From 66-474 sp040255405 (GTDB taxonomy: Bacteria; Pseudomonadota; Gammaproteobacteria; Xanthomonadales; Rhodanobacteraceae), in contig JBDZUX010000009.1 in the NCBI GenBank assembly GCA_040255405.1, positions 13,001 through 77,000 of the forward strand: 64,000 nucleotides of DNA, read 5' to 3'. Positions within the stretch are counted from its first letter, which is position 1; each line of letters opens with the position of its first letter. Shown here piece after piece: positions 15,991-24,301 of this stretch. A program made the translations under genes and the position numbers. The notes beneath the pieces were generated by a model, which worked only from the letters and a program-made list of their open reading frames with translations, was not told the DNA's origin and made no database searches.

Positions 15991-16908
15991 TCAACGCGCG
16001 CCGGCCGCGCTGCGGATGGCATCGGCGTGCGCGACCAGGTCGTGGCGCTCGAGCGCAAACACGCCCATCGGCCCGACCTTGAACTCGATCCACACGAACG
16101 GGACTTCCGGCAGCAGTGCCTTGAGCGCGCGTTCGCTCTCGCCCACTTCGACGATCAGCAAGCCGTCCTCGGTCAAATGGTCCGGCGCGTCGCGCAGGAT
16201 GCGCAACGCGAGGTCGAGCCCGTCGGCGCCGGCGGCCAGGGCCAGCTTCGGTTCGTGCGCATATTCGCCCGGCAGCGCCGCGTATTCGTCGTCGGTGACG
16301 TAGGGCGGATTCGACACGATCAGGTCGTAACGCTCGCCCGGCAAACCGGAAAACAGGTCGGACCGGATCGCCCGCACTTGCCTGCCGACCTGGTGCAGCG
16401 CGACGTTTTCGCGCGCGAGCGCCAGCGCGTCGTCGCTGAGGTCGGCGACGTCCACCTGCCAGTGCGGATTGTGCGCCGCCATCGCGATGCCGATGCAGCC
16501 CGAACCGGTGCACAGGTCCAGTGCGCGCTCGACGTCGCGACCGTCCAGCCATGGCGAAAACCCGCCCTCGATCAGCTCCGCGATGGGTGAGCGCGGCACC
16601 AGCGCGCGCGCATCGGACTTGAACGGCATCCCCGCGAACCACGCTTCGCCGACCAGGTACGCCACCGGTTCGCGGGTTTCGATGCGGCGATCGATCAGCG
16701 ACAACACGCGGGTCTTCTCGATGGCGGTCAGGCGCGCGCCACCGTACGCCGGCGGCAGGTCGGGCGGCAGGTGCAGGCACGACAACACCAGATGCGCCGC
16801 CTCGTCGATCGCATTGTCATGGCTGTGCCCGAACGTCAGTCCGGCCGCGTTGAAGCGACTGGCCGCATAGCGGATCAGATCCACGATGGTCTGCAGTTCG
16901 TTCGTCAT
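15991..16908 (-). CDS. prmB: Ribosomal protein L3 glutamine methyltransferase
   Basis: PrmB methylates the glutamine side chain of ribosomal protein L3. The 305-residue protein has the SAM-binding motif LDLCTGSGCIGIAMA and the NPPY active-site tetrapeptide in SNPPYVTDDEYAALP, which binds the target glutamine amide. The N-terminal helical region and FGHSHDNAIDEAAHL favour PrmB over PrmC. The start at 16908 gives MTNELQTIVDLIRYA; a slightly longer frame begins at 16923. It is divergent from psd across 56 bp and ends 4 bp before the GNAT gene. Confidence 0.93.
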   Translation of the reverse strand: MTNELQTIVDLIRYAASRFNAAGLTFGHSHDNAIDEAAHLVLSCLHLPPDLPPAYGGARLTAIEKTRVLSLIDRRIETREPVAYLVGEAWFAGMPFKSDARALVPRSPIAELIEGGFSPWLDGRDVERALDLCTGSGCIGIAMAAHNPHWQVDVADLSDDALALARENVALHQVGRQVRAIRSDLFSGLPGERYDLIVSNPPYVTDDEYAALPGEYAHEPKLALAAGADGLDLALRILRDAPDHLTEDGLLIVEVGESERALKALLPEVPFVWIEFKVGPMGVFALERHDLVAHADAIRSAAGAR

Positions 16909-16964
16909 GGGCGGTGCGCGCAAAGCGGGCAGTATAGATGTGGCTCTGCAGCTACACTCGCCCG

Positions 16965-17798
16965 ATGCGTTTCTCGATCGTCCTTCAACATCTCGCGCCG
17001 CAGAAGACCCTCAGCCGCATCGTGCGCGCCGCCACCCGCTGGACCTGGCGGCCATGGAAGAACTTCCTGATCGGTCGCGTGGTACGCGCCTATCGGGTGG
17101 ACATGCGCGAAGCCGCGCAACCCGATCCGTACGCATTCCTGAACTTCAATGATTTTTTCACCCGCGGACTGCGCGTTGGCGCGCGACGCGCCGAAGGCGA
17201 CGCCGGCACGATCGTCAGCCCCGCGGACGGGCGCATCAGCCAAATAGGGCACGTGGACACCGGCCGCATCCTGCAGGCCAAGGGCCGCACCTACACGGTC
17301 GCCGGCTTGCTGGCGGACCCGGAAGCCGCCGCACGCTACCGCGACGGCGCGTTCGCGACGGTCTATCTCTCGCCGAGCGACTACCACCGCGTGCACATGC
17401 CGCTGGACGGCGAACTGGTCGAAAGCGTGCACGTGCCGGGGCGGCTGTTCAGCGTCGCGCCCGATCCGGTCGCCGGCATCCCGAACCTGTTCGCGCGCAA
17501 CGAACGGCTGGTCTGCCACTTCGAAGGTCCGCGCGGGCCTTTCGTGGTGGCCATGGTGGGCGCGATCCTGGTATCCGGGATCACGACGGTCTGGGGTGGG
17601 CAGCTGGTCCCGCCGTACGCCCGGGATATCGTGCGACGCGACTGGCGCGGCTGGGGCGTGCGGCTGGCGCGCGGCGCGGAGATGGCCCGGTTCGAGATGG
17701 GCTCGACCGTGATCGTGCTGGCGCCTTCGGGGCGACTCGACCCGGCGCTCCAGTCCGAATCGATCGTGCGGGTGGGTCAACGGCTCGGGGATTTGTAG
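16965..17798 (+). CDS. psd: Phosphatidylserine decarboxylase proenzyme
   Basis: Psd decarboxylates phosphatidylserine to phosphatidylethanolamine at the inner membrane. The 277-residue proenzyme cleaves itself at a C-terminal GST motif to create a pyruvoyl group; here the site is FEMGSTVIVL about 30 residues from the end. The conserved DFFTRGLRVG, SPADGRIS and SDYHRVHMPLDG regions are intact, including the catalytic-triad Asp and His. The start at 16965 (MRFSIVLQHLAPQKTLSRI) was chosen by homology, since the open frame begins at 16938. It is divergent from prmB. Confidence 0.96.
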   Translation: MRFSIVLQHLAPQKTLSRIVRAATRWTWRPWKNFLIGRVVRAYRVDMREAAQPDPYAFLNFNDFFTRGLRVGARRAEGDAGTIVSPADGRISQIGHVDTGRILQAKGRTYTVAGLLADPEAAARYRDGAFATVYLSPSDYHRVHMPLDGELVESVHVPGRLFSVAPDPVAGIPNLFARNERLVCHFEGPRGPFVVAMVGAILVSGITTVWGGQLVPPYARDIVRRDWRGWGVRLARGAEMARFEMGSTVIVLAPSGRLDPALQSESIVRVGQRLGDL

Positions 17799-17851
17799 CC
17801 GAGCCCCGATCAAGGCACAATCGCACGGCAGAGGGGTAACGCCAACGCCGC

Positions 17852-18319
17852 GTGAGGAATGGGTCTTTGACCTCGCAAAACCAGAAACCCGGGGACAATT
17901 ACCTCCGGCGGCTTGTCACGCGCGTCACCGCGATGGGCAGGCATGCCCGTCTTCGCCGCCAACTCAACGACATCGAGCATCGCAGCCTGGAATTGCCGCG
18001 CTCCTACCGCGAGCAACTGGCCGACCTGATCGGCCGCGAGTGCGACAACGTGGCGCAATGCGCCGATCCCTCGCAATACGGCGTCCAGATCGAAGGCGGC
18101 GTGACGCAAAGCGGCCTCGACGTGGGCTACGATCGCGCGCGCTCGGACAACGTGCAGGTGCGCATGCGCGGGCTCGCCTTGTGGATCGCGCTGGTCTATC
18201 ACGAGACGCGCGGCGCCAGCGCGCCGGACGTGGAGGACCTGCATCGCCAGGTCCTGCGGATCATGCGCGAACTGAAGGTGTTTTCCTCACGGCTGGAATC
18301 CGGCGGGACCAGCGCTTGA
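17852..18319 (+). CDS. Uncharacterised protein next to a PP2C phosphatase
   Basis: This 155-residue soluble protein has no recognised domain. It has a basic N-terminal third (RHARLRRQLNDIEHRS) and a C-terminal helical segment (DLHRQVLRIMRELKVFSSRL). The start is uncertain: a GTG opens the frame at 17852, but a TTG at 17867 has GAGGA eight bases upstream. It lies 58 bp before the PP2C gene on the same strand and may be co-transcribed with it, which suggests, without proof, a regulatory or substrate relationship. Codon use matches its neighbours, so it looks like a genuine gene. Confidence 0.7.
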   Translation: MRNGSLTSQNQKPGDNYLRRLVTRVTAMGRHARLRRQLNDIEHRSLELPRSYREQLADLIGRECDNVAQCADPSQYGVQIEGGVTQSGLDVGYDRARSDNVQVRMRGLALWIALVYHETRGASAPDVEDLHRQVLRIMRELKVFSSRLESGGTSA

Positions 18320-18377
18320 CCGCGAGCGGCCTCCGCGCCCATGGCGCCTCCGGCCGGCACAAGGACGCATCGAGGTC

Positions 18378-19082
18378 ATGATCGAAGTCGGACACGCCAG
18401 CCATACCGGCCTGCGCCGTGAATTGAACGAGGACACCTATTGGGCCGATGCGGACCTCGGCCTGTTTCTCGTGATCGACGGCATGGGCGGGCCTGGTCGC
18501 GGCGAAGTGGCCGCCGCGCTTGCGCGCGACACGCTGGTGGAAGCCGCCCGCGCCGGCCACGACATGACGACCGCCATCCGGGGCACGGGCGGCCAGATCG
18601 CGGCCTTTGCGCGTGGCGCGCCCGGTACCGCCCCCACGGGAGCGGCACTCGCCCTGCTCAAACTCGACGGCAACGAATACGCCGCTGCCTGCATCGGCGA
18701 CACGCGCATCTATCTGTGGCGTTCCGGCACACTGCAGCGCCTGTGCCGGGATGGCGATGCGGCGCCCAACCCGGGCGCGGCCACCGAAGCCACACCCGAA
18801 GCCGGCACCCCGTCGCCCCGGCGCAATCGTGTCACGCAAGCGCTCGGCATCACCCCGCCGCCGGCATTGTGTGCCGAACCCCACCGGGATGCGCTGGAAC
18901 GGGGCGCGCAGTTCCTTTTGTGCAGCGACGGCTTGAGCGAAGAACTGTCCGATGCCCGGATCGCCGCGGTACTGGCGCGCACCGACCTCGCCGCCCAGGA
19001 ATGCGTCGACCAGCTGCTGCTGGCCGCGCTGGACGCGGGCGGCCGCGACAACATCAGCATCGTACTGGTGCGGATTCGCTGA
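18378..19082 (+). CDS. PP2C-type serine/threonine protein phosphatase
   Basis: PP2C phosphatases are metal-dependent enzymes that remove phosphate from serine or threonine, often opposing Hanks-type kinases. This 234-residue protein has the ordered PP2C motifs: RRELNEDTYW, VIDGMGG with the metal-binding Asp, GDTRIYLWR, LCSDGLSEELSD and a final GGRDNISIVLVR. It resembles the Stp/PrpC group. No kinase gene is in the window. A Pro/Ala-rich insert near residues 130-155 lengthens the flap region. It follows the unknown 155-residue gene and converges on dnaQ. Its target is unknown. Confidence 0.9.
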   Translation: MIEVGHASHTGLRRELNEDTYWADADLGLFLVIDGMGGPGRGEVAAALARDTLVEAARAGHDMTTAIRGTGGQIAAFARGAPGTAPTGAALALLKLDGNEYAAACIGDTRIYLWRSGTLQRLCRDGDAAPNPGAATEATPEAGTPSPRRNRVTQALGITPPPALCAEPHRDALERGAQFLLCSDGLSEELSDARIAAVLARTDLAAQECVDQLLLAALDAGGRDNISIVLVRIR

Positions 19083-19100
19083 CGGGGCGGGGCGCGCGGC

Positions 19101-19838
19101 TCAGGCCGGCTCAGCCACGGGCTCGACCGCTGCGCGTCGCCACAGGCTGCCGCCGCTGCTCTTGTCCAGCTCATCGAGCCGCGCATCGTGGGCGACGGTT
19201 TCCTGCGCCGTCGCGCGCAGGACGCGTGGGCGCGTCGTCAACGCCAACCCGGGTAGCCCCGCTGCGGCCGCGGCGGCCGTGGTCGACGCCTCCTCGCGGC
19301 CCAGCGCCAGCGCGCCCTGCCCGGCGGTCATCGCCACCCACACGTCGGCGAGCAGGTGTGCGTCCAGCAGCGCGCCGTGCACCTCGCGGTGGCTGTTGTC
19401 CACGCCAAGCCGCTTGCACAACGCATCCAGCGTGTTCTTCTGGCCGGGGTACTTCTGCCGCGCCAGCGCCAGTGTGTCGACCACAGCGGCATGATCGGCC
19501 ACGCGGCCAAATGCGGCGCCCGCGCGCTTCAGTTCATCGTCGAGGAACGAGGTATCGAAGGCGGCGTTGTGGATCAACACTTCCGCGCCGGCGATGAAAG
19601 CCACGAACTCGGCTGCGATTTCGGCGAACTTCGGCTTGTCGCGCAGAAACTCGTCGGTGATGCCGTGGACCGCCACCGCCCCGGCGTCGATCGCACGCTC
19701 GGGGTTGAGGTAGCGGTGGAACTTGCGCCCGCTGGGGCGGCGATCCACCAGTTCCACGCAACCGATCTCGATCACGCGGTGGCCGCGCTCGACTTCGAGC
19801 CCGGTCGTTTCGGTATCCAGCACCACCTTGCGCGTCAC
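19101..19838 (-). CDS. dnaQ: DNA polymerase III epsilon subunit (proofreading exonuclease)
   Basis: Epsilon is the 3'-5' proofreading exonuclease of the replicative polymerase core. The 245-residue protein begins at a GTG codon preceded by AAGGAGG with four bases spacing, giving MTRKVVLDTETTGLEV. The DEDDh exonuclease residues are visible: Asp8 and Glu10 in LDTETTG, IHNAAFDTSFLD, and HGALLDAHLLADV. A short C-terminal tail would hold the contact to the alpha subunit. It overlaps rnhA by 4 bp (GTGA), the usual rnhA-dnaQ arrangement in gammaproteobacteria. Confidence 0.96.
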   Translation of the reverse strand: MTRKVVLDTETTGLEVERGHRVIEIGCVELVDRRPSGRKFHRYLNPERAIDAGAVAVHGITDEFLRDKPKFAEIAAEFVAFIAGAEVLIHNAAFDTSFLDDELKRAGAAFGRVADHAAVVDTLALARQKYPGQKNTLDALCKRLGVDNSHREVHGALLDAHLLADVWVAMTAGQGALALGREEASTTAAAAAAGLPGLALTTRPRVLRATAQETVAHDARLDELDKSSGGSLWRRAAVEPVAEPA

Positions 19839-20287
19839 GACGCCTCCTTGATGCTCTCGGCTTCGGCGCGGGCGGCCTGGTCCACGCGCTCGTTTTCCGG
19901 GTGTCCCGAGTGCCCGCGCACCCACGCCCAGCTTATCCGATGGCGCTCGCACGCCGCCGCGAGGCGCAGCCACAAATCCTGGTTCTTCACCGGCTGCCTG
20001 CCCGCGGTGCGCCAGCCGTTTGCCCGCCACTTCGCGACCCACTGCTCGATGCCGTGCCGGACGTACTGCGAGTCGGTGGTCAGCCGTACCTCACAAGCGC
20101 GCTTCAGGGATTCGAGCGCCACGATCGCCGCCATCAATTCCATCCGGTTGTTGGTGGTGACGGCTTCGCCGCCCGCCAGCAATTTTTCCATGCCGCGCCA
20201 ACGCAAGAGTGCGGCCCAGCCCCCCGGCCCCGGGTTGCCGAGGCACGCGCCGTCAGTGAAGATTTCGACCGCATCACCGTCGCTCAT
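19835..20287 (-). CDS. rnhA: Ribonuclease HI
   Basis: RNase HI cuts the RNA strand of RNA-DNA hybrids, removing primers and R-loops. The 150-residue protein has all four catalytic acids: Asp12 (FTDGACLGNPG), Glu50 (RMELMAA), Asp72 (TDSQYV) and Asp136 (NERVDQAAR). The start at 20287 overlaps the methyltransferase stop by 4 bp (ATGA), and its own end overlaps dnaQ by 4 bp, so the three genes look translationally coupled. Confidence 0.97.
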   Translation of the reverse strand: MSDGDAVEIFTDGACLGNPGPGGWAALLRWRGMEKLLAGGEAVTTNNRMELMAAIVALESLKRACEVRLTTDSQYVRHGIEQWVAKWRANGWRTAGRQPVKNQDLWLRLAAACERHRISWAWVRGHSGHPENERVDQAARAEAESIKEAS

Positions 20288-20949
20288 GCGCACTGTCGCA
20301 CCAGCGACTTGCGATGGGCGCCCGGCAACACGGGCTTGCGCTCGACCACCCGCCGCGCAGGTGCCTTGCGCAAGGGAATCGCGGCCAGCGTGTGCCGCTG
20401 CGCCTCGATGACCCACGCGCCGCCCATTCCGCGTACCAGCCAGTGCGGCACGCCCGCGGCACCGCGCACCCGCGGCCACGGCGCGCCGCAGCGCACCGTG
20501 CGCGAGATCTCCAGGCCGGCAGTACGCAATGCGCGCTCCCAGCGGCCGGGCGCGGTGCCGGCATGCCACAGCGAGTGGGGGTGGAAATCCGCAATCAGCA
20601 GCACGCCGTGCGGCGCGAGCACGCGGGCGAATTCACCGGCGACTGCTTCCGGCTCGATGCCGGTTTCCTGGGTGAACCGCACGAGCACGGCGCAAAACGA
20701 TTCATCCCCGAAGGGCAGCGCGTCGGCCGCCGTGTCCAGCGAACCGCCCCAACGACCCGTGTCCGGAGCAGGCCGCAATGCCGTCCAGCAGCCGACGCCC
20801 GACACCGAAGGCACGCCCATCGGCCTGCCGTCAAGCACCAGGCCGTGGGTGCCGGCCACCCGGCCCAGCCGTTCGCCGCAAACGGCCATCGCGTCGGCGC
20901 CGATCGCTTCGATCGCGGGATCATCCTTGCCGAACGGGCGTTTGGACAT
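20284..20949 (-). CDS. SAM-dependent methyltransferase-like protein
   Basis: This 221-residue protein is the methyltransferase-like gene that commonly sits between gloB and rnhA in gammaproteobacteria. A class I SAM-binding core is hinted at by DTAADALPFGDESFCAVLVRF and EFARVLAPHGVLLIADF, as in the Methyltransf_11 family, but the first glycine-rich loop is unusual (LDGRPMGVPSVSGVG), so SAM binding is not certain. The start at 20949 (MSKRPFGKDDP) is preferred over the frame opening at 20985. It is divergent from gloB across 164 bp. The substrate is unknown. Confidence 0.75.
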   Translation of the reverse strand: MSKRPFGKDDPAIEAIGADAMAVCGERLGRVAGTHGLVLDGRPMGVPSVSGVGCWTALRPAPDTGRWGGSLDTAADALPFGDESFCAVLVRFTQETGIEPEAVAGEFARVLAPHGVLLIADFHPHSLWHAGTAPGRWERALRTAGLEISRTVRCGAPWPRVRGAAGVPHWLVRGMGGAWVIEAQRHTLAAIPLRKAPARRVVERKPVLPGAHRKSLVRQCA

Positions 20950-21113
20950 CGTGGGTTGCACGCAAAACCTGTGGTGACGCATCACGAGTGCATTGTGACC
21001 ATTGTGACGGATTCATGAGCGAACGATAAGCGGCGGCTTGCTCTTAACATCCAGCTAACGAACACCCCCACGGCCACTGTTAGGGTTGCCCCTTTTTGGC
21101 CATACCTGATCGG

Positions 21114-21893
21114 ATGCCATCCCTGCGCGCCCTGCCCGCCCTGCGCGACAACTACATCTGGATGCTTGCCGACGCGGTGAGCGGCTGCGCGCTGGTGGTC
21201 GATCCGGGCGAATCGGCACCGGTGCTGCACGCCCTGGCCCGGGACGGACGAACGCTTTCCGCCATCCTGCTTACCCACCATCACGGCGACCACATCGGCG
21301 GCACGGCGGAACTGAAGGCGGTGTATCCCGACGCCACCGTCTACGCGCCGCATGACGATCGCATCCGTTTCCCCGCGACACGGGTCGGCAACGGCGACGT
21401 GATCGAGATTCCGGCGCCCGCCGCGCGCTTCGAAGTGATCGAGGTGCACGGCCATACCCGCAGCCACATCGCCTACCACGGCGAGGGGTTGCTGTTTTGC
21501 GGCGACACTTTGTTCAGCCTTGGCTGCGGCCGGATGTTCGAGGGCACGCCGGGCCAGATGCTGGCCTCGCTCGACCGGCTTGCCGGATTGCCGGCCGACA
21601 CGCAGGTCTGCTGCGGCCACGAGTACACGCTGGCCAACGCCCGGTTCGCGGCGACGGTGGAACCCGACAACGCCGCGTTGAAGTCGCGCACGGAAGACGC
21701 CCGCGCCCAGCGCGAACGCGGCGAGCCGACGCTGCCCGCACGCCTGGCCGACGAGCGCGCCGCGAATCCGTTCCTGCGCGTCGAAGCGATCGCGGACGAG
21801 CGGATTCCCTGGCCGCAGGGAACCCTGCCCTCGCCGCGACGCGTCGACCGGTTCGCCGCGCTCAGGCTGGCCAAGGACAACTTCCCGGCATGA
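21114..21893 (+). CDS. gloB: Hydroxyacylglutathione hydrolase (glyoxalase II)
   Basis: Glyoxalase II hydrolyses S-D-lactoylglutathione to lactate and glutathione, the second step of methylglyoxal detoxification. The 259-residue protein has the metallo-beta-lactamase motif THHHGDH (His55, His57, Asp59, His60), the VIEVHGHTRSHIAY and LLFCGDTLFSLGCGRMFEG metal-ligand regions, and the C-terminal glyoxalase II domain with CCGHEYTLANARFA. ATG at 21114 is chosen over a TTG six codons earlier. Its stop overlaps the start of mltD by 4 bp. Confidence 0.96.
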   Translation: MPSLRALPALRDNYIWMLADAVSGCALVVDPGESAPVLHALARDGRTLSAILLTHHHGDHIGGTAELKAVYPDATVYAPHDDRIRFPATRVGNGDVIEIPAPAARFEVIEVHGHTRSHIAYHGEGLLFCGDTLFSLGCGRMFEGTPGQMLASLDRLAGLPADTQVCCGHEYTLANARFAATVEPDNAALKSRTEDARAQRERGEPTLPARLADERAANPFLRVEAIADERIPWPQGTLPSPRRVDRFAALRLAKDNFPA

Positions 21894-23134
21894 GCACCGC
21901 GCGCGCCGGCACCCGCTTATCGACGCTTGCCGCCTGCGTGATACTCGCCGCCTGTGCGGCTGGACCCGTCAAGCCGCCGCCGCAACCGGCGGTGGTGATC
22001 GCCCATCCCGAACCGCCGCCCACCACGCTGGCGCCGATCCCGCATGCCATGGCCCGGGGCGAACCGTGGGCCAGCCTGACCGCCAGTTTCGTGATGAATG
22101 ATTGCGCCGAATCGCCGCTGATCCGTGCGAACGCCGCGATGTACACCCGCTCGCCGGCACATTTCGAGCAGCGCCTGAAGGAAGCGTTGCCGCTGATGAT
22201 CTACGTGCAAAAACAGTTGCAGGCGGCCGACATTCCGGGCGAATTCGTGATGCTGCCGATGCTGGAAAGCTCGTACCGGCCGGTCGAGCCGAGCCACCAC
22301 GGCGACCCCGGGGGGATGTGGCAAATGATGCCGGCCACCGGGCGCCGCCACGGGCTGGTGAGCAACCACGCCTACGATGGGTTGCGCGATCCGGTCGCCT
22401 CCACGCGTGCCGCCATCAAGATGCTGAAGCAGCTCGACAAGCAATTCGGGGACTGGCGGCTGGTGGACATGGCCTACAACGCGGGTCCATACGCGGTAAT
22501 CCGCGCGTTGCGCAGCCACCCAGACGTGGGCGACGGGGCAATTCCCGACCTCCCGCTCAGCCACACCACCCGCAGCCACCTCGCGCGGCTGATGGCCTTG
22601 AGTTGCATCCTGCGCGACCCGCAGCGTTTCCACGTCGAACTGCCGACGCCCTCCTCCTCCGACGAACTGCAGACGATCGACGTGCCGGCAGGCACACGCC
22701 TGCGCAGCATTGCGGACATGGCCGAGATTTCCGAACCGGCATTGCGCGCGCTGAATCCCGGCTACCGTGGCGAACGGATCCCCAACGGCGGTCCACGCAC
22801 GCTGCTGCTGCCCACCGGTGCGGCGCAATCGCTCGCCGCCGCACTGACGGTCGACGCCTCCGAATCGGTGGCGCAGGTCGAAACGCGCGAGCCGGACGGC
22901 GGCCCCAGCGACCAGCTGCCGTTGCCGGACGAACCGGCCCGATCGAGCGAAGACACGCCGGCGCCCACGGCTTCCGAATCGCCGGCGAACGCCCGGCAGC
23001 ATCGCGTGCGCAAGGGCGAAACGCTGTGGTCGATCGCGCACCAGTATCACGTGAGCGTGGCCGACCTGAAGCGCTGGAACGACCTGCGCGACGAAGATCT
23101 GCGCGTGGGCGAGGAACTTCGCATCCAGGGTTGA
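21890..23134 (+). CDS. mltD: MltD-like membrane-bound lytic transglycosylase
   Basis: MltD-type enzymes cleave the peptidoglycan glycan strand and form 1,6-anhydromuramyl ends. The 414-residue protein has a lipoprotein signal peptide with lipobox LAAC near Cys22, a Pro-rich linker, and an SLT domain with the catalytic Glu in MLPMLESSYRP and the GMWQMMPATGRRHGL and DMAYNAGPYAV signatures. One diverged LysM-like segment (about 265-315) is followed by a clear C-terminal LysM (HRVRKGETLWSIAHQYHV). It overlaps gloB by 4 bp; a gloB-mltD pair is common in gammaproteobacteria. Confidence 0.93.
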   Translation: MSTARAGTRLSTLAACVILAACAAGPVKPPPQPAVVIAHPEPPPTTLAPIPHAMARGEPWASLTASFVMNDCAESPLIRANAAMYTRSPAHFEQRLKEALPLMIYVQKQLQAADIPGEFVMLPMLESSYRPVEPSHHGDPGGMWQMMPATGRRHGLVSNHAYDGLRDPVASTRAAIKMLKQLDKQFGDWRLVDMAYNAGPYAVIRALRSHPDVGDGAIPDLPLSHTTRSHLARLMALSCILRDPQRFHVELPTPSSSDELQTIDVPAGTRLRSIADMAEISEPALRALNPGYRGERIPNGGPRTLLLPTGAAQSLAAALTVDASESVAQVETREPDGGPSDQLPLPDEPARSSEDTPAPTASESPANARQHRVRKGETLWSIAHQYHVSVADLKRWNDLRDEDLRVGEELRIQG

Positions 23135-23229
23135 CGGGTCGCCGTGCGATCGTCGTTGATCGCCGCATTGCCGGAGCGTGTGCCGCGCCGGACCGTTCGC
23201 GTCCCGCGGCATCCCGCGGGAAGCTTGCC

Positions 23230-23257
23230 TTGGCGCTCCCCGAAAGCCGCTTACAAT
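23230..23257 (+). promoter_or_regulatory. Likely sigma-70 promoter for fabI
   Basis: TTGGCG at 23230-23235 and TACAAT at 23252-23257 are spaced by 16 bases and lie 38 bases before the fabI ATG. Both boxes are close to consensus for a high-G+C genome, and the position in the 161-bp gap after mltD fits. Confidence 0.5.
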
Positions 23258-23295
23258 GGGACACTTCACAGATACCGATTCGGAGCACAGTCGCT

Positions 23296-24090
23296 ATGGG
23301 TTTTCTCGAAGGCAAGCGTGCACTCGTCACCGGCGTCCTCAGCAATCGTTCGATCGCGTGGGGCATCGCGCAGGCCCTGCACCGCGAAGGCGCCAAACTG
23401 GCCTTTACCTACGTCGACGAAAAACTCCGCAGCCGCGTGGACGACGCGGCCACGCAACTGGGGTCCGACATCGTGCTGCCGTGCGACGTGGGCCGGGACA
23501 GCGACATCGACGGATTGTTCGAAAGCCTCGGCAAGCACTGGGATGGCCTGGATATCCTGATCCACTCCATCGGTTTCGCCCCGCGTGAGGCGTTGACCGG
23601 CGAATTCCTGGAGGGCCTGACCCGCGAGAATTTCAGGATTGCGCACGACATTTCCAGTTACAGCCTCGCCGCACTGGCGAAGGCCGCGCGCCCGATGATG
23701 AAAGGCCGCGGCGGCGCGATTCTCACGCTCACCTATCTGGGCTCCGAGCGCGCACTGACGTCGTACAACGTGATGGGTCTGGCCAAGGCCAGCCTCGAGG
23801 CCAACGTCCGCTACCTCGCATTGAACCTCGGTCCCGAAGGCACCCGCGTCAACGCGGTCTCGGCCGGCCCGATCAGGACGCTCGCCGCCTCCGGCGTCGC
23901 GGGCCTGCGCAAGATGATCGACCACGTCGCACACGTGGCGCCGTTGCGCCGCAGCGTCACCATCGACGATGTCGGCAACACCGCCGCGTTCCTGTGTTCG
24001 GATCTCGCCGCCGGCATCACCGGCGAAGTCGTGTACGTGGACGCCGGCTACAGCACGTTGGGAATGGCCGGGCTGGACATGGGCGCCTGA
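23296..24090 (+). CDS. fabI: Enoyl-[acyl-carrier-protein] reductase (NADH)
   Basis: FabI reduces trans-2-enoyl-ACP in the last step of each fatty-acid elongation cycle. The 264-residue protein begins MGFLEGKRALVTGVLSNRSI with the atypical SDR cofactor loop of FabI. The catalytic pair is Tyr157-x6-Lys164 (SYNVMGLAK), with a second family Tyr at 147 (LTYLGSERA). IHSIGFAPREALTG and SAGPIRTLAASG are typical FabI segments. GGAG lies about ten bases before the ATG. The gene appears monocistronic with its own promoter and is followed by a hairpin repeat. Confidence 0.96.
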   Translation: MGFLEGKRALVTGVLSNRSIAWGIAQALHREGAKLAFTYVDEKLRSRVDDAATQLGSDIVLPCDVGRDSDIDGLFESLGKHWDGLDILIHSIGFAPREALTGEFLEGLTRENFRIAHDISSYSLAALAKAARPMMKGRGGAILTLTYLGSERALTSYNVMGLAKASLEANVRYLALNLGPEGTRVNAVSAGPIRTLAASGVAGLRKMIDHVAHVAPLRRSVTIDDVGNTAAFLCSDLAAGITGEVVYVDAGYSTLGMAGLDMGA

Positions 24091-24140
24091 GCCGGAGAGG
24101 GGTTTCGCTCGGTCCGCAAGCTGGGCTTCGCGGATGAAGC

Positions 24141-24211
24141 ACGCAGGGCGGGAGTAGCGCAGCGGATCCCGCCGAGACCGCACCCCATGGCGGGTTGCCA
24201 CCCGCCCTACA
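24141..24211. repeat. GGGCGGGA-type palindromic repeat pair before metG
   Basis: Two hairpins occupy the fabI-metG gap: GGGCGGGA...GCGCAGCGGATCCCGCC (about 24145-24172) and GGCGGGTtgccACCCGCCCTAC (24190-24210). This is the widespread proteobacterial repeat whose head reads GTAGGGCGGG with internal GCGCAGCG. A related copy with the same core occurs at 53455-53570. Confidence 0.6.
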
Positions 24212-24301
24212 AGAGCTGCGCGCTCAACCCAGCCTGCGCCGAAGAAAGCGTCTCGCGGCGCCATGCGATAATTCGCAATCGTCTTGCGATCGATTCCATC
24301 C

